Assembly (NCBI GenBank): GCA_002483425.1
Contig: DLHW01000029.1
Location: 1 to 31,506 of the forward strand
Origin: Methylococcaceae bacterium UBA7658
Lineage (GTDB): Bacteria > Pseudomonadota > Gammaproteobacteria > Methylococcales > Methylomonadaceae
Direction of reading: 5' to 3'
Length of the DNA: 31,506 nucleotides
Part shown: positions 1-8,445 of the stretch, piece after piece
Layout of the letters: each line of letters starts with the position of its first letter
Numbering within the stretch: the stretch's first letter is position 1
Translations under genes and position numbers: made by a program
The notes under the pieces: generated by a model
Told to the model about the DNA's origin: nothing
Seen by the model: only the letters and a program-made list of their open reading frames with translations
Databases searched by the model: none

Positions 1-9
1 GGAGGATTC

Positions 10-1263
10 ATGTCAGAACAACATTTTCAAATATTGATAGTCGGCGGCGGCGCTGCCGGTGTTTCTGTCGCCAACAACATGCGGCGGCAAAATTCAAAAA
101 TCAAAGTCGGTTTGATCGAACCGTCGGAGAAACATTACTACCAACCCGGTTTTACTATCATTGGCGGCGGTGCTTATACCATGAAAGAAACCACCCGTAA
201 TGAAAAGGACTTGATTCATCCCAGCACCACCTGGATTAAGGACTATGCCGAGTCTTTCCAGCCCGAAGCGAATACCGTCACCTTACGTTCAGGTGAAAAA
301 ATCGGTTACGACTACCTCGTCGTCTGCCCCGGCTTGCAACTGGATTGGCACAAGATTCAGGGTTTGAAGGAAACGCTGGGTCTTAACAACGTGTGCAGTA
401 ATTATTCGCCCGATTATGTCGAATACACCTGGACAACGATTCAAGCCATGCAGTCGGGAACGGCCTTATTTACCCAGCCACCCATGCCGATCAAATGTGC
501 CGGTGCGCCGCAGAAAATCATGTATTTGGCCGCCGACCGTTTCCGTCAACGTAAGATACTGGATAAATTCAACATTGAGTTCTGCAATGCGGGGCCTGCC
601 ATGTTTGGTATCCCGTTTTTCGCCAAAGCGCTGATGAAAGTGGTGCAAGATTACGGCATTAAAACCAATTTCAACCACAACTTGGTTGCCATTGATGGTC
701 CCGGCAAAACCGCGACCTTTGAAGTTACGGACGGCGAAGGCAACAAAACGCAAGTCACTAGACAATTCGACATGATCCACGTCACGCCACCGCAAAGCGC
801 GCCGGATTTTATCAAGCAAAGTCCCTTGGCGAATGCGGCAGGCTGGGTTGATGTGAACGACAAAACTTTGCAACACAACAAGTTCGGCAACATTTTCGGA
901 CTGGGCGACGCCACTTCGACCTCGAATGCGAAAACGGCGGCTGCGGTGCGTAAGCAAGTTCCCGTGGTAGTCGATAACATCCTGAACCTCATGAGTCAAA
1001 AAGCCCTGACGGAAGGGTACGACGGTTATGGCTCCTGCCCGTTAACAACCTCGTTGAGTACGGTTATGCTCGCTGAATTTTCTTATGCCGGTAAGGTCAC
1101 GCCCTCGTTCCCACTGCTCGATCCCCGCAAAAACCGCTGGCTTTGGTGGTGGGGAAAAAAGACCGGCTTCCCTTGCCTGTATTGGCATTTGATGCTTAAA
1201 GGCTACCGGATCGATATTCCACACTTGGCGTCTTATGCCGAGAAGTTTATGAAAGAAGAGTAG
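10..1263 (+). CDS. sqr: Sulfide:quinone oxidoreductase, SQOR-like
   Basis: Flavoprotein of 417 residues expected to oxidise sulfide at the membrane and pass electrons to quinone, leaving persulfide or polysulfide. Seen: an N-terminal dinucleotide-binding motif GGGAAG at residues 12-17, the segment PIKCAGAPQK with Cys163, a second cysteine in GYGSCPL (Cys343), and a flavin-site motif FGLGDAT near 296-302. The two cysteines correspond to the redox-active pair of the SQR family, and the text around both is closer to mitochondrial SQOR than to the short bacterial type I enzymes. The start is fixed by GGAGG at bases 1-5, four bases before ATG. It stands alone and is followed by a strong hairpin terminator. 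The C-terminus (WWWGKKTGFPCLYWHLMLKGY) is aromatic and probably the membrane-contact region. FCSD-type flavocytochrome is the main alternative, but no cytochrome partner gene is visible. Confidence 0.93.
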   Translation: MSEQHFQILIVGGGAAGVSVANNMRRQNSKIKVGLIEPSEKHYYQPGFTIIGGGAYTMKETTRNEKDLIHPSTTWIKDYAESFQPEANTVTLRSGEKIGYDYLVVCPGLQLDWHKIQGLKETLGLNNVCSNYSPDYVEYTWTTIQAMQSGTALFTQPPMPIKCAGAPQKIMYLAADRFRQRKILDKFNIEFCNAGPAMFGIPFFAKALMKVVQDYGIKTNFNHNLVAIDGPGKTATFEVTDGEGNKTQVTRQFDMIHVTPPQSAPDFIKQSPLANAAGWVDVNDKTLQHNKFGNIFGLGDATSTSNAKTAAAVRKQVPVVVDNILNLMSQKALTEGYDGYGSCPLTTSLSTVMLAEFSYAGKVTPSFPLLDPRKNRWLWWWGKKTGFPCLYWHLMLKGYRIDIPHLASYAEKFMKEE

Positions 1264-1286
1264 TTTGTAGAAGTCCTCCCCTGGTT

Positions 1287-1333
1287 GCGGGTTAACGATA
1301 TTACTGATTTTACTGTTAACCCGCGCCCTTTTT
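1287..1333 (+). terminator. Rho-independent terminator after sqr
   Basis: A perfect 10-bp inverted repeat, GCGGGTTAAC at 1287-1296 and GTTAACCCGC at 1315-1324, is followed by GCCC and a run of five T. It lies 24 bases after the sqr stop codon and separates sqr from the transporter gene. Confidence 0.85.
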
Positions 1334-1380
1334 AGGCTTCTGTATCTACTATATAAAATATTGTTGATAACTTAAGAAAT

Positions 1381-3129
1381 ATGGCAAGCACAATCCCGAC
1401 AATATCCGCCCGATATTCGCTAAACGCCCAGCTAGTCAAATATCTGCCGATCTTTTCATGGTTGAAGACTTATTCGCGCTTGGATTTTAACGGCGATTTG
1501 TTCGCCGGCATCATCACGGCGATTTTACTGGTGCCGCAAGGCATCGCTTACGCCATTTTGGCAGGATTACCTGCACAAATGGGCTTATACGCCAGTATTA
1601 TTCCCACCGCGGTTTATGCGCTGCTAGGAACCAGCCGCGCGTTGTCGGTAGGCCCGGTATCCATCGCAGCCATAATGGTTGCCAGCGCATTGTCGCTACC
1701 GGAAATTAAAAGCTTGGGGGATCCGGGTCAAAGCGCCCTGATCCTGGGTGCCGAAAGCGGCTTGATTATGCTGGCGATGGCCTTGACGAATATGGGCAGT
1801 CTGGTTAATTTTATCAGCCATCCCGTCTTGGCTGGCTTTACCAGCGGCGCAGCGATATTGATTATCCTAAGCCAATTGCCGCCTCTAGCAGGACTAGCCC
1901 AACCTTCATGCGGTATCGATATAAACTGCTATGCTGGCTATGTGCGAGGCTATAATCCTGAGACGCTGTCGTTAGGGATTATCTCATTGGCTGTTCTGGT
2001 GTTTTTCGGCAAGCCTTTAACCGGCTTATTGAAACAAATGAAAACACCGTTGTCGTTAGTGACCGCAATCAGCAAATGCGGACCGTTGGCCGTGATTTTC
2101 TTGTCTACCTGGGCTGTTACTAAGCTCGATTTGCATGGACAACACGGCCTTTCGATCGTCGGGCCGGTACCGTCAGGCTTTCCTCCGTTTGCTGTGGATT
2201 TTCTGGTATGGGACAAATGGCGTTTACTGCTGCCGAGCGCGGCTTTCATCGGTTTGATCGCTTATGTGGAAAGCGTGGCGATCGCCAAGGTAACAGCCAA
2301 TTTAAGAGGCGAGAAGATCATCCCCAACCAAGAATTGACCGCGCTCGGCGCGGCTAATTTGGCAACGGCGCTAACCGGCGGAATGCCGGTCGCTGGCGGT
2401 TTTAGCCGTACAATGGTTAATTTTTCCGCCGGCGCACGAACACAGATGGCAATGCTAATCGCAGCAAGCTTGCTGGGGTTTGCCGTGGTGTCCTGTAGTT
2501 CATGGTTCGCCGACATCCCCAAAGCGGCGCTGTCGGCCATCATTATCATTGCGGTATTCCGGCTGGTAAGAATCCGAAATATGATCCATACCTGGAACTA
2601 CGACCGCGGCGACGGGATTGCGGAATTGGTGACCTTATTCGGCGTACTATTGTTCGGGATCGAACAAGGTATCGCGTTAGGGATTGTTTTGACTATCGCC
2701 AGCCAGCTTCGCAAAGCCAGCCATCCGCATATCGCCGTGTTGGGCCGGGTGCCCAAGACCGAGCACTACCGGAACGTCAACCGCCATAGTGTGGAGACAT
2801 GGCATCATTTACTGCTGGTGCGGATCGACGAAAGCCTGACTTTCGCTAACATCAATTTTGTCGAGGATTACTTGACCGATGAGTTAACCCGGCAACCTAA
2901 TATCCGCCATGTGGTACTCATTTTTACCTCGGTCAGCGACATCGACACAACCGCTTTGGAAGCGCTCGAAGCTATTAACCAACGCATTCAGGCCAGCGGC
3001 AAAACCTTGAATATCGCCGAGGCTAAAGGCCCGGTAATGGACAAACTGAGGAAAACCGAGTTTCTGGAACAGCTTAAGCCCGGCAAAGTGTTTTTCCGCA
3101 CCGAAGATGCAGCAAAAGAACTGGGATGA
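1381..3129 (+). CDS. SulP family anion transporter with STAS domain
   Basis: Integral inner-membrane transporter of 582 residues for sulfate, bicarbonate or a related anion. Seen: the SulP signature around residues 52-70 (PQGIAYAILAGLPAQMGLY), many hydrophobic segments to about residue 440, a conserved GGFSRTMVNFSAG stretch, and a C-terminal STAS domain from about residue 470 with SDIDTTALEALE (D522, T523, T524) where STAS proteins carry a phosphorylatable Ser/Thr. Length is typical for full SulP plus STAS. The substrate cannot be read from sequence. A decayed alpha-carbonic anhydrase immediately downstream hints at bicarbonate, while the sulfide oxidoreductase upstream would fit sulfur anions. 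No strong Shine-Dalgarno precedes the ATG; TAAGAA is the best candidate. Confidence 0.93.
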   Translation: MASTIPTISARYSLNAQLVKYLPIFSWLKTYSRLDFNGDLFAGIITAILLVPQGIAYAILAGLPAQMGLYASIIPTAVYALLGTSRALSVGPVSIAAIMVASALSLPEIKSLGDPGQSALILGAESGLIMLAMALTNMGSLVNFISHPVLAGFTSGAAILIILSQLPPLAGLAQPSCGIDINCYAGYVRGYNPETLSLGIISLAVLVFFGKPLTGLLKQMKTPLSLVTAISKCGPLAVIFLSTWAVTKLDLHGQHGLSIVGPVPSGFPPFAVDFLVWDKWRLLLPSAAFIGLIAYVESVAIAKVTANLRGEKIIPNQELTALGAANLATALTGGMPVAGGFSRTMVNFSAGARTQMAMLIAASLLGFAVVSCSSWFADIPKAALSAIIIIAVFRLVRIRNMIHTWNYDRGDGIAELVTLFGVLLFGIEQGIALGIVLTIASQLRKASHPHIAVLGRVPKTEHYRNVNRHSVETWHHLLLVRIDESLTFANINFVEDYLTDELTRQPNIRHVVLIFTSVSDIDTTALEALEAINQRIQASGKTLNIAEAKGPVMDKLRKTEFLEQLKPGKVFFRTEDAAKELG

Positions 3130-3168
3130 AATAGGTTAAAAGCTTGCTATTTCATAATAAAACGACAT

Positions 3169-3207
3169 CTTGAAGCAGATTATGCCCAAGCCAATCTTGG
3201 CTTCAAG
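3169..3207 (+). terminator. Nested hairpin downstream of SulP gene
   Basis: CTTGAAGC (3169-3176) pairs with GCTTCAAG (3200-3207), and inside it CCAAG (3186-3190) can pair with CTTGG (3196-3200). There is no T-run after it, so it may be a weak or factor-assisted terminator, or an mRNA 3' stabilising structure. Confidence 0.4.
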
Positions 3208-3546
3208 TTAACTCAACCGTATGCACCGCCAATGAATAATTCAATAAATGGCTACGTGAAATCAGCAAAATCCCACTTTCACTTTTTAATTCCGTAATCA
3301 ATATCGGCGGGCAGCATATTACGCTGAGCGATTTGTTGCCGTTGCCGGTGCAAGGGGATCTCGGCCATCATTTCCATTATCAAGGGTTCGTTGACCACGC
3401 CGCCTTACAGCGAAAATGTGCAATGGTTTATATTTAAGACTATTTTTGAAGCCTCGTCCGGGCAAATTACCGCTATCAATAAAATTGAAGGCGACAACGC
3501 CAGGTCAATCGAGGCGCAAAACGATAGAATAGTAGAGGATGATTGA
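3207..3546 (+). pseudogene. Alpha-carbonic anhydrase remnant (C-terminal part, frameshifted)
   Basis: This stretch has no intact gene but reads as the last ~110 residues of an alpha-carbonic anhydrase in two frames. Frame one (codons from 3240) gives FNKWLREISKIPL, then QHITLSDLLPLP, then HHFHYQG up to 3386. One extra base there shifts the reading, and frame two from 3388 gives SLTTPPYSENVQWFIFK, the family hallmark following YxGS, ending with EGDNARSIEAQNDRIVEDD and a TGA at 3544-3546. An in-frame TAA at 3237-3239 also interrupts it upstream. The N-terminal half with the zinc-binding histidines is missing and I cannot find it nearby. The identification relies on recall of family motifs (xLLPxxxxYxxYxGSLTTPPCSExVxWxV and NxRxxQxxxxR). 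The conserved Cys of TTPPCSE is Tyr here. Confidence 0.72.
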
Positions 3547-3612
3547 TCCGGTTCTAAACGCGTAATTTCAGCTCTTAGCGATTGGGATGATTTTAATTTT
3601 GAAAATAACAGT

Positions 3613-4581
3613 ATGATTCAATTAGATCATTGCTATGTTCCTAAAGACTTTATCGAAACTGCAGAAGGTCTTTGTTTTGCGGTTGTGCAGCAAGGTACCG
3701 AAAGCTTTCGCGGGAAAGAGAAGGTCTTGACGTTTCTGCGTTACGTTAAGCGGGATGGCGCTGAGCGGGATGGTTGGCAAAAGCTCAATACTAAGGCTGC
3801 GAACGATTTTTTACGTCAGTATTATCAGGATTACCTCTATCATTCGAGCTTTTCGGATGCGGATTTACACGGAGTCGATACGGATCGCATTGTTATTCAC
3901 CACAATCCCAGAGTTCGGCTGCAGCAAATTTTATCGGCCGGGCGGCGCGATAAAGTCGAACAAGATTTATATGCGTTATGCCGGTTATTTATGAGTAATG
4001 GTATCGACTTAACAACCGCCGGTGTAACCGGGTCGCTATTAATCAATGCGCAACAGTCTAATTCCGATATCGATTTGGTATTTTACGGCCGGAATAGTTT
4101 TCACAAGGCGAGAGCGGTGACGGCGGCCCTCATTGAAAAACAACAAATGCAAACACTGGCCGAAAGCGATTGGCAAGAAGCCTATGACCGGCGGTCGTGT
4201 GCATTGATTTTGGAAGATTATGTTCGGCACGAGCGGCGGAAATTTAATAAGGGATTGATTAACGGTAGAAAATTCGATTTGACTTTGGTGGTCGAGCCGG
4301 TAATGGAGCAAACTGTTAACTACCGGAAATGCGGTGAAATTGTTGTCTGTAGCACGATTACCGCAGACCGGCAAAGTTTCGATTATCCCGCCGTTTACGG
4401 TATCAGTCATGAAACGGTTAGAGAAGTAGTCTGCTTTACCGCTACTTATACCGGTCAGGCGGTTACCGGCGAGACGGTGGAGATTTCCGGATTGCTGGAA
4501 CAAGCGGATAATGGCAGCCAACGGATTGTGGTAGGTTCCAGCCGGGAAGCTCCAGGTGAATACATTAAAGTAATCGTATGA
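3613..4581 (+). CDS. Nucleotidyltransferase-fold protein in tetrahydromethanopterin-type cluster
   Basis: Protein of 322 residues of uncertain function. Seen: GSLLINAQQSNSDIDLVFYG at 140-159, which matches the polymerase-beta-type nucleotidyltransferase pattern GS followed by DxD (G140, S141, D152, D154), with a mostly helical stretch before it and a later acidic candidate in FDLTLVVEP. The C-terminal ~80 residues look beta-rich (GETVEISGLLEQ, GEYIKVIV) and could be a small OB-like domain. No membrane or signal segment. It overlaps the HAD gene by ATGA (stop 4579-4581, next start 4578) and sits two genes from beta-RFAP synthase, so a role in cofactor synthesis is inferred from context only. 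The frame is open back to 3547, but no ATG, GTG or TTG lies there, so 3613 is the only usable start. No clear ribosome-binding site. Confidence 0.8.
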   Translation: MIQLDHCYVPKDFIETAEGLCFAVVQQGTESFRGKEKVLTFLRYVKRDGAERDGWQKLNTKAANDFLRQYYQDYLYHSSFSDADLHGVDTDRIVIHHNPRVRLQQILSAGRRDKVEQDLYALCRLFMSNGIDLTTAGVTGSLLINAQQSNSDIDLVFYGRNSFHKARAVTAALIEKQQMQTLAESDWQEAYDRRSCALILEDYVRHERRKFNKGLINGRKFDLTLVVEPVMEQTVNYRKCGEIVVCSTITADRQSFDYPAVYGISHETVREVVCFTATYTGQAVTGETVEISGLLEQADNGSQRIVVGSSREAPGEYIKVIV

Positions 4582-5258
4582 TAGCTATAAGCGATTATGC
4601 CGCGTTTATCTTCGATATGGACGGTTTGGTGCTGGATACCGAGCCGGGTTATTTTGAAGCGTGGCGGTTAGCTTTGGAGACAATGGGCCATGAGGCCGAT
4701 CCGGAATTTTTTAGATCGTTTTCCGGCTACCGGTTTGCTCATATTCAGAAAAAATTACTTGAAATATTCGGCGCTAATTTCGATGTAAGTTACTTTAAAA
4801 CGCTTAGTAGTCAACATTGGCGGAAACATATTGAAACAAACGGTATTCCTGTAAAACCCGGGGTCAGCGATTTATTGGATTATGCCGGTGCTATCGGGTT
4901 TCCGGTAGGCATAGCGACCAATAGTCCGGCTTTAAATGCGCACTGCTGTCTTAGCCTTGCCGGAATAAAACACCGATTCCCTCTTATTGTGACGGGCGAC
5001 GATGTCCAAAACGCCAAACCTGAACCGGACATTTTTTTGCGAACCGCAGCCGAGTTAGAGGTTGATATCCGGCGTTGTATAGTCTTCGAAGATTCGCCGG
5101 CCGGTATTGCGGCTGCCGTTGCCGCCGGCGCTTATTCGGTTTATGTGCCGTCAATTTACCCAGCGGATCCGCTAACGGCTGAAATATGCGATTTTATGGC
5201 CAGTAACTTGTCGCAAGTTTTTCAAAGCTTACCTGCTTGTAACACAATGGGGATATAA
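4578..5258 (+). CDS. HAD superfamily hydrolase, phosphoglucomutase/phosphatase-like
   Basis: Soluble phosphatase or phosphomutase of 226 residues. The four HAD motifs are visible: DMDGLVLDTE with nucleophile D13 and acid/base D15, motif II in IATNS (T114, S116), Lys147 in NAKPEP, and the acidic motif IV FEDSPAG (E171, D172). The helical cap inserted between motifs I and II (about 20-90) places it with the C1-cap beta-phosphoglucomutase-like group. The substrate is unknown. Translational coupling with the preceding nucleotidyltransferase gene through a 4-bp overlap, and 40 bases to beta-RFAP synthase, suggests it handles a phosphorylated intermediate of the same cofactor pathway, an inference that sequence cannot prove. 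A general sugar phosphatase is the alternative. Confidence 0.9.
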   Translation: MIAISDYAAFIFDMDGLVLDTEPGYFEAWRLALETMGHEADPEFFRSFSGYRFAHIQKKLLEIFGANFDVSYFKTLSSQHWRKHIETNGIPVKPGVSDLLDYAGAIGFPVGIATNSPALNAHCCLSLAGIKHRFPLIVTGDDVQNAKPEPDIFLRTAAELEVDIRRCIVFEDSPAGIAAAVAAGAYSVYVPSIYPADPLTAEICDFMASNLSQVFQSLPACNTMGI

Positions 5259-5298
5259 TGCCGGGTTAAGTAATGATTACGGTTCAAAAGCCATTCGT

Positions 5299-6267
5299 AT
5301 GTCATCCAAATATAGAGTCTCCGTATCGGCGCCTGCCCGTTTGCACATGGGCTTTATCGACTTGAGCGGTTCGTTGGGGCGTCATTTCGGCAGTATCGGT
5401 GTAGCGTTAAACGAAATTCAAACCCGTTTGACCTTATCGCCCGCAACTCAACGCCGGATTGCTGGACCTTCGGCGGAACGCGCCGGACGCTGTCTAACCC
5501 AGTTATGCCGGGCAATGGCTATATCCGATCAAGTCGAAATCAACATTGAAACCGCAATTCCCGAACATGTGGGATTAGGTTCCGGAACGCAAATGGCGTT
5601 GGCGATCGGTTCCGCATTAAATACGTATTACGAATTAGGCTTATCGGTGCGCGAAATTGCTTCGATGATGGATCGAGGTTTACGGTCCGGGATCGGCATC
5701 GGCGTGTTTGAATACGGCGGTTTAGTTGTCGACGGCGGCCGAGGCGCAAAAACCCTTGTTCCGCCAGTGCTTTCTCATTTAGAGTTACCGGCGGACTGGC
5801 GCTTTATTTTGGTTTTCGACCGGCGCGGACAAGGTTTACACGGCGAACAAGAACGCGCGGCTTTCGATGCGTTGCCCTTATTCTCGCGAAGCGATGCGGA
5901 GCACTTATCTTATCTGATCATGATGCAGGCATTGCCTGCGGTTGCCGAGCACGATCTTGAGAAGTTCGGCGATGTTATCTCGAAATTACAAGTTTCAATC
6001 GGAAAATATTTTGCCCCGGTTCAAGGCGGTATCTATGCCAGCGGCGAAGTTGCCGCCGCGATGTCGTGGTTTAACCGGGAAGGCGCCGTTGGGTCCGGCC
6101 AAACATCCTGGGGACCGACCGGCTTTTGTGCGGTTGAAAGCGCCGGGTCAGCCGAGGCCATTATTGAAAAAGCGAAAATGCATTTTGCCGGTTCAAGTAA
6201 TTTGGAGTTTGCGGTAGTCAGCGCCAATAATCGTAAAGCTTTTAACCGGGTTTTAGTTGCCGGTTAA
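5299..6267 (+). CDS. mptG: Beta-ribofuranosylaminobenzene 5'-phosphate synthase
   Basis: Enzyme of 322 residues predicted to condense phosphoribosyl diphosphate with 4-hydroxybenzoate or 4-aminobenzoate, the first committed step toward tetrahydromethanopterin. Seen: a GHMP-kinase-like fold with APARLHMGFIDLSG at 11-24 and the glycine-rich PEHVGLGSGTQ loop at 88-98, followed by RSGIGIGVFEYGGLVVDGG and, near the end, GSGQTSWGPTGFC, both typical of the family. Length is usual for bacterial and archaeal members. It is the last gene of the run nucleotidyltransferase, HAD, RFAP synthase and is followed by a hairpin terminator. In bacteria this enzyme marks C1 oxidation through methanopterin-linked intermediates, so the gene is the best clue to lifestyle here. 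The ATG lacks a strong Shine-Dalgarno. A homoserine-kinase-like GHMP protein is much less likely. Confidence 0.92.
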   Translation: MSSKYRVSVSAPARLHMGFIDLSGSLGRHFGSIGVALNEIQTRLTLSPATQRRIAGPSAERAGRCLTQLCRAMAISDQVEINIETAIPEHVGLGSGTQMALAIGSALNTYYELGLSVREIASMMDRGLRSGIGIGVFEYGGLVVDGGRGAKTLVPPVLSHLELPADWRFILVFDRRGQGLHGEQERAAFDALPLFSRSDAEHLSYLIMMQALPAVAEHDLEKFGDVISKLQVSIGKYFAPVQGGIYASGEVAAAMSWFNREGAVGSGQTSWGPTGFCAVESAGSAEAIIEKAKMHFAGSSNLEFAVVSANNRKAFNRVLVAG

Positions 6268-6268
6268 G

Positions 6269-6311
6269 CGTAATTTGAACCGGTTTTCTATCCGGTTTAG
6301 CATTACGTTTT
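6269..6311 (+). terminator. Hairpin terminator after mptG
   Basis: Two stacked stems: CGTAAT (6269-6274) with ATTACG (6302-6307), enclosing AACCGG (6278-6283) with CCGGTT (6292-6297), then TTTT. It begins two bases after the mptG stop and closes the cofactor operon. Confidence 0.75.
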
Positions 6312-6341
6312 AATCCAGTGTTTTAATGCTTATGCCTACCG

Positions 6342-7979
6342 ATGTTGCTCAAAATGCATGACTTAGAATTAAACAACTCATTCCGTCTCGGAATAATTAT
6401 TTTCGGGATTGTTGTTCTTGTTTGGGTCAGTTTACAACATCTTTCACCGCCGGACCCGGCGTTACCGGACGCCCCATTAACCGGTTTTTCTTCAGTTCGC
6501 GCTATGGCTCATGTTCGGCAAATCGGAGCGAAACCTCATCCTAGCGGTAGCCTTGAAAATGAGCAAGTGCGCCGCTATATCGCCGGGCAAATACATAAGC
6601 TTGGATTAAAACCGGAAATCCAGTCTGAAATAAATGTAAGCCCATTGCAAAAAACGGCTATCGGCATTCATAACATTGCAGTTAAAGCGCCAGGGAAGGC
6701 GAGCGGTAAAGCTTTGCTTCTTACGGCGCATTACGATTCGGTTCCGTTCGGGCCGGGAGCCGCCGATAACAGCGCATCCGTCGCGGCGTTGCTGGAAACA
6801 TTGAGAATGATCAAATATGTTCCGCCGCTTCAAAACGATGTGATTTTTTTGTTCACCGATGGCGAAGAAGCTGGTTTGTTAGGCATTCGTGCGTTTGTTA
6901 AGCATCACCCGTGGGCAAAAACGGTTGGGTTAGCGCTAAATTTCGAATACCGGGGTAATAGCGGGGCGTTCATGATGTTCGAGACCAGCACGGGAAACGG
7001 TAAACTTATCCAGGGATTAGCTGATTCCGTGCCCTTTGTGCTAGCCAATTCATTGATGTACGAAGTCTATAAAAAAATGCCGAATGACACCGATTTTTCT
7101 TTTTTAAAACAATCGGGTATACCTGGTATGAACTTCGCCGCCATTGATGGTGCTAGGGTTTACCATAGCCCTCTAGACCGGCCCGAACACTTAAATCAGG
7201 GCACTTTACAACACGAAGGCGATATTATGGCCGGGCTTGTTAAATACTTTGGCAATTCCTCGCTCGAGGAATTAACAGAGGCCAATCGCGTTTATTTCGA
7301 TGTCCCAGGGTTCGGCCTTGTTCATTATCCAGAGCATTGGGTTTTAACGCATTTTACGATGCTGGCTGCTCTGTTTATGGTCACGATGATTTACGGCATC
7401 AAGGCCCAAAAAATCCGCTGGCGTATGGTATTGGCAGGAACGGCGGTTTTTCCAGTCATCGTAACTACATTCAGTTCGATCAATCAGTTATTTTGGCTGG
7501 CTATCCGGAGTTTTCAATATAAAAATATTAATGTTTTTCAAGAGAGTATCAATGATAACGCCGTGCTGTTGCTGATGTTTTCTGTACTTGATATCGTTCT
7601 ATTTTGGTTACTCTTGACCTATCTCTATAAGTGGCTAAAACCTCTGGAATTTCTTTTCGGGGTTATGCTGATCTGGATGATAATATTAGGTTTTTGTAGT
7701 ATATGGTTCGTTGGCGCAAGTTTTATTTTGTTTTGGCCTTTAGCTGCAATGCTGCCGGGAGTAAGCCTATTTTTTGTAATTACAACGCCGGTTAAGGCCA
7801 ATATTCATCCGATAGCCGTGCTTCTAACCAGTGCGCCAGGTATACTCATTTTTACGGCTTTAATCAAAAATCTCTTTATTGCATTGACAATCCAAAGCAT
7901 TTCAGTTTTAACGCCTGTATTAATGCTCATTGGCGGTTTGATAATACCGTTTATTCATTGTCTTCAACATAATAAATAA
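6342..7979 (+). CDS. Membrane-anchored M28 family zinc metallopeptidase
   Basis: Protein of 545 residues, predicted aminopeptidase whose catalytic domain faces the periplasm. Seen: an N-terminal membrane segment at about 15-31, then an M28 domain with LLTAHYDSVPFGPGAADNS (H130 and D142 as zinc ligands), FTDGEEAGLLG (E175 base, E176 ligand), NFEYRG (E202), PNDTDFSFL and YHSPLDRPEHL (H275). All expected M28 ligand positions are present. From about residue 335 to the end there are several hydrophobic helices (roughly six), giving a layout like vacuolar/ER M28 membrane proteases. It has its own position after the mptG terminator. Its substrate is unknown, and nothing links it directly to the EPS genes downstream. 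The in-frame ATG four codons later is an alternative start. Confidence 0.88.
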   Translation: MLLKMHDLELNNSFRLGIIIFGIVVLVWVSLQHLSPPDPALPDAPLTGFSSVRAMAHVRQIGAKPHPSGSLENEQVRRYIAGQIHKLGLKPEIQSEINVSPLQKTAIGIHNIAVKAPGKASGKALLLTAHYDSVPFGPGAADNSASVAALLETLRMIKYVPPLQNDVIFLFTDGEEAGLLGIRAFVKHHPWAKTVGLALNFEYRGNSGAFMMFETSTGNGKLIQGLADSVPFVLANSLMYEVYKKMPNDTDFSFLKQSGIPGMNFAAIDGARVYHSPLDRPEHLNQGTLQHEGDIMAGLVKYFGNSSLEELTEANRVYFDVPGFGLVHYPEHWVLTHFTMLAALFMVTMIYGIKAQKIRWRMVLAGTAVFPVIVTTFSSINQLFWLAIRSFQYKNINVFQESINDNAVLLLMFSVLDIVLFWLLLTYLYKWLKPLEFLFGVMLIWMIILGFCSIWFVGASFILFWPLAAMLPGVSLFFVITTPVKANIHPIAVLLTSAPGILIFTALIKNLFIALTIQSISVLTPVLMLIGGLIIPFIHCLQHNK

Positions 7980-8445
7980 CGTAACGATAGAGTAATGCGG
8001 CTAATAAAAAACAAATCGGAAGGGTTAGGGATGCTAAAATAGGAGGAGAGATTTAAATTAAGAGGCGCATCGTATTGAACTTACTCATCCAAACCTGATC
8101 TACTCCATCGATTTTACCGATTCGCCGGTTATTTTAGCAAATAAATTAATACGATAAACCAGTCTTGACCTGGGTGGTTCGTGGTCAAGCCGATAGACTG
8201 ATCCGCTCAATACAGTTAGGGTGCTTGTAAGGCTAACAGCTATAAATTTTAAACTAACTGCTTAACTTTAATTAAGTGTGTGGCTGTTTTCGAAATTTAA
8301 ATTATTTTTTGCGTGATGATTCAAAACGACCGTTTTCCATGAACTAATTCGCATTGCTATAGGTAATTATACGTATATCGCAATCTTCAATTCTTTTATA
8401 AAATTTACAACGGGCATTAATCCAAAGCTCTTGATAGGTTAATCT
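7980..8445 (+). other. 466-bp gap before EPS locus
   Basis: No intact gene on either strand. It holds an inverted repeat at 8160-8200 (listed separately), an isolated purine-rich AGGAGGAGAG at 8041-8050 with no frame after it, and a short coding-looking stretch at 8062-8157 that I could not assign. The last ~150 bases are AT-rich, as expected for the promoter and leader of the sugar transferase gene, but no convincing -35/-10 pair can be named. Confidence 0.5.
8160..8200 (+). repeat. Two-part inverted repeat (stem-loop)
   Basis: CAGTCT (8160-8165) pairs with AGACTG (8195-8200). CTTGACC (8164-8170) pairs with GGTCAAG (8183-8189) across a 12-base loop, and the two stems share two bases. It could be an operator or transcript structure upstream of the EPS genes. 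No T-run follows. Confidence 0.45.

Noticed and set aside
466..999. Antisense open frame of 177 codons within sqr
   Set aside because: It is the mirror of a well-supported gene, with no recognisable domain and no ribosome-binding site.
4039..4521. Antisense open frame of 160 codons within the nucleotidyltransferase gene
   Set aside because: Composition is that of a shadow frame; the plus-strand gene has clear motifs and operon overlap.
7995..8042. Possible 15-codon peptide frame (MRLIKNKSEG...)
   Set aside because: Too short, no Shine-Dalgarno at the right distance, no sign of function.
8062..8157. Coding-looking stretch (HPNLIYSIDFTDSPVILANKLIR) ending in TAA
   Set aside because: It reads like a gene remnant but starts after a stop, has no start codon, and I could not assign a family; a translated search would decide.
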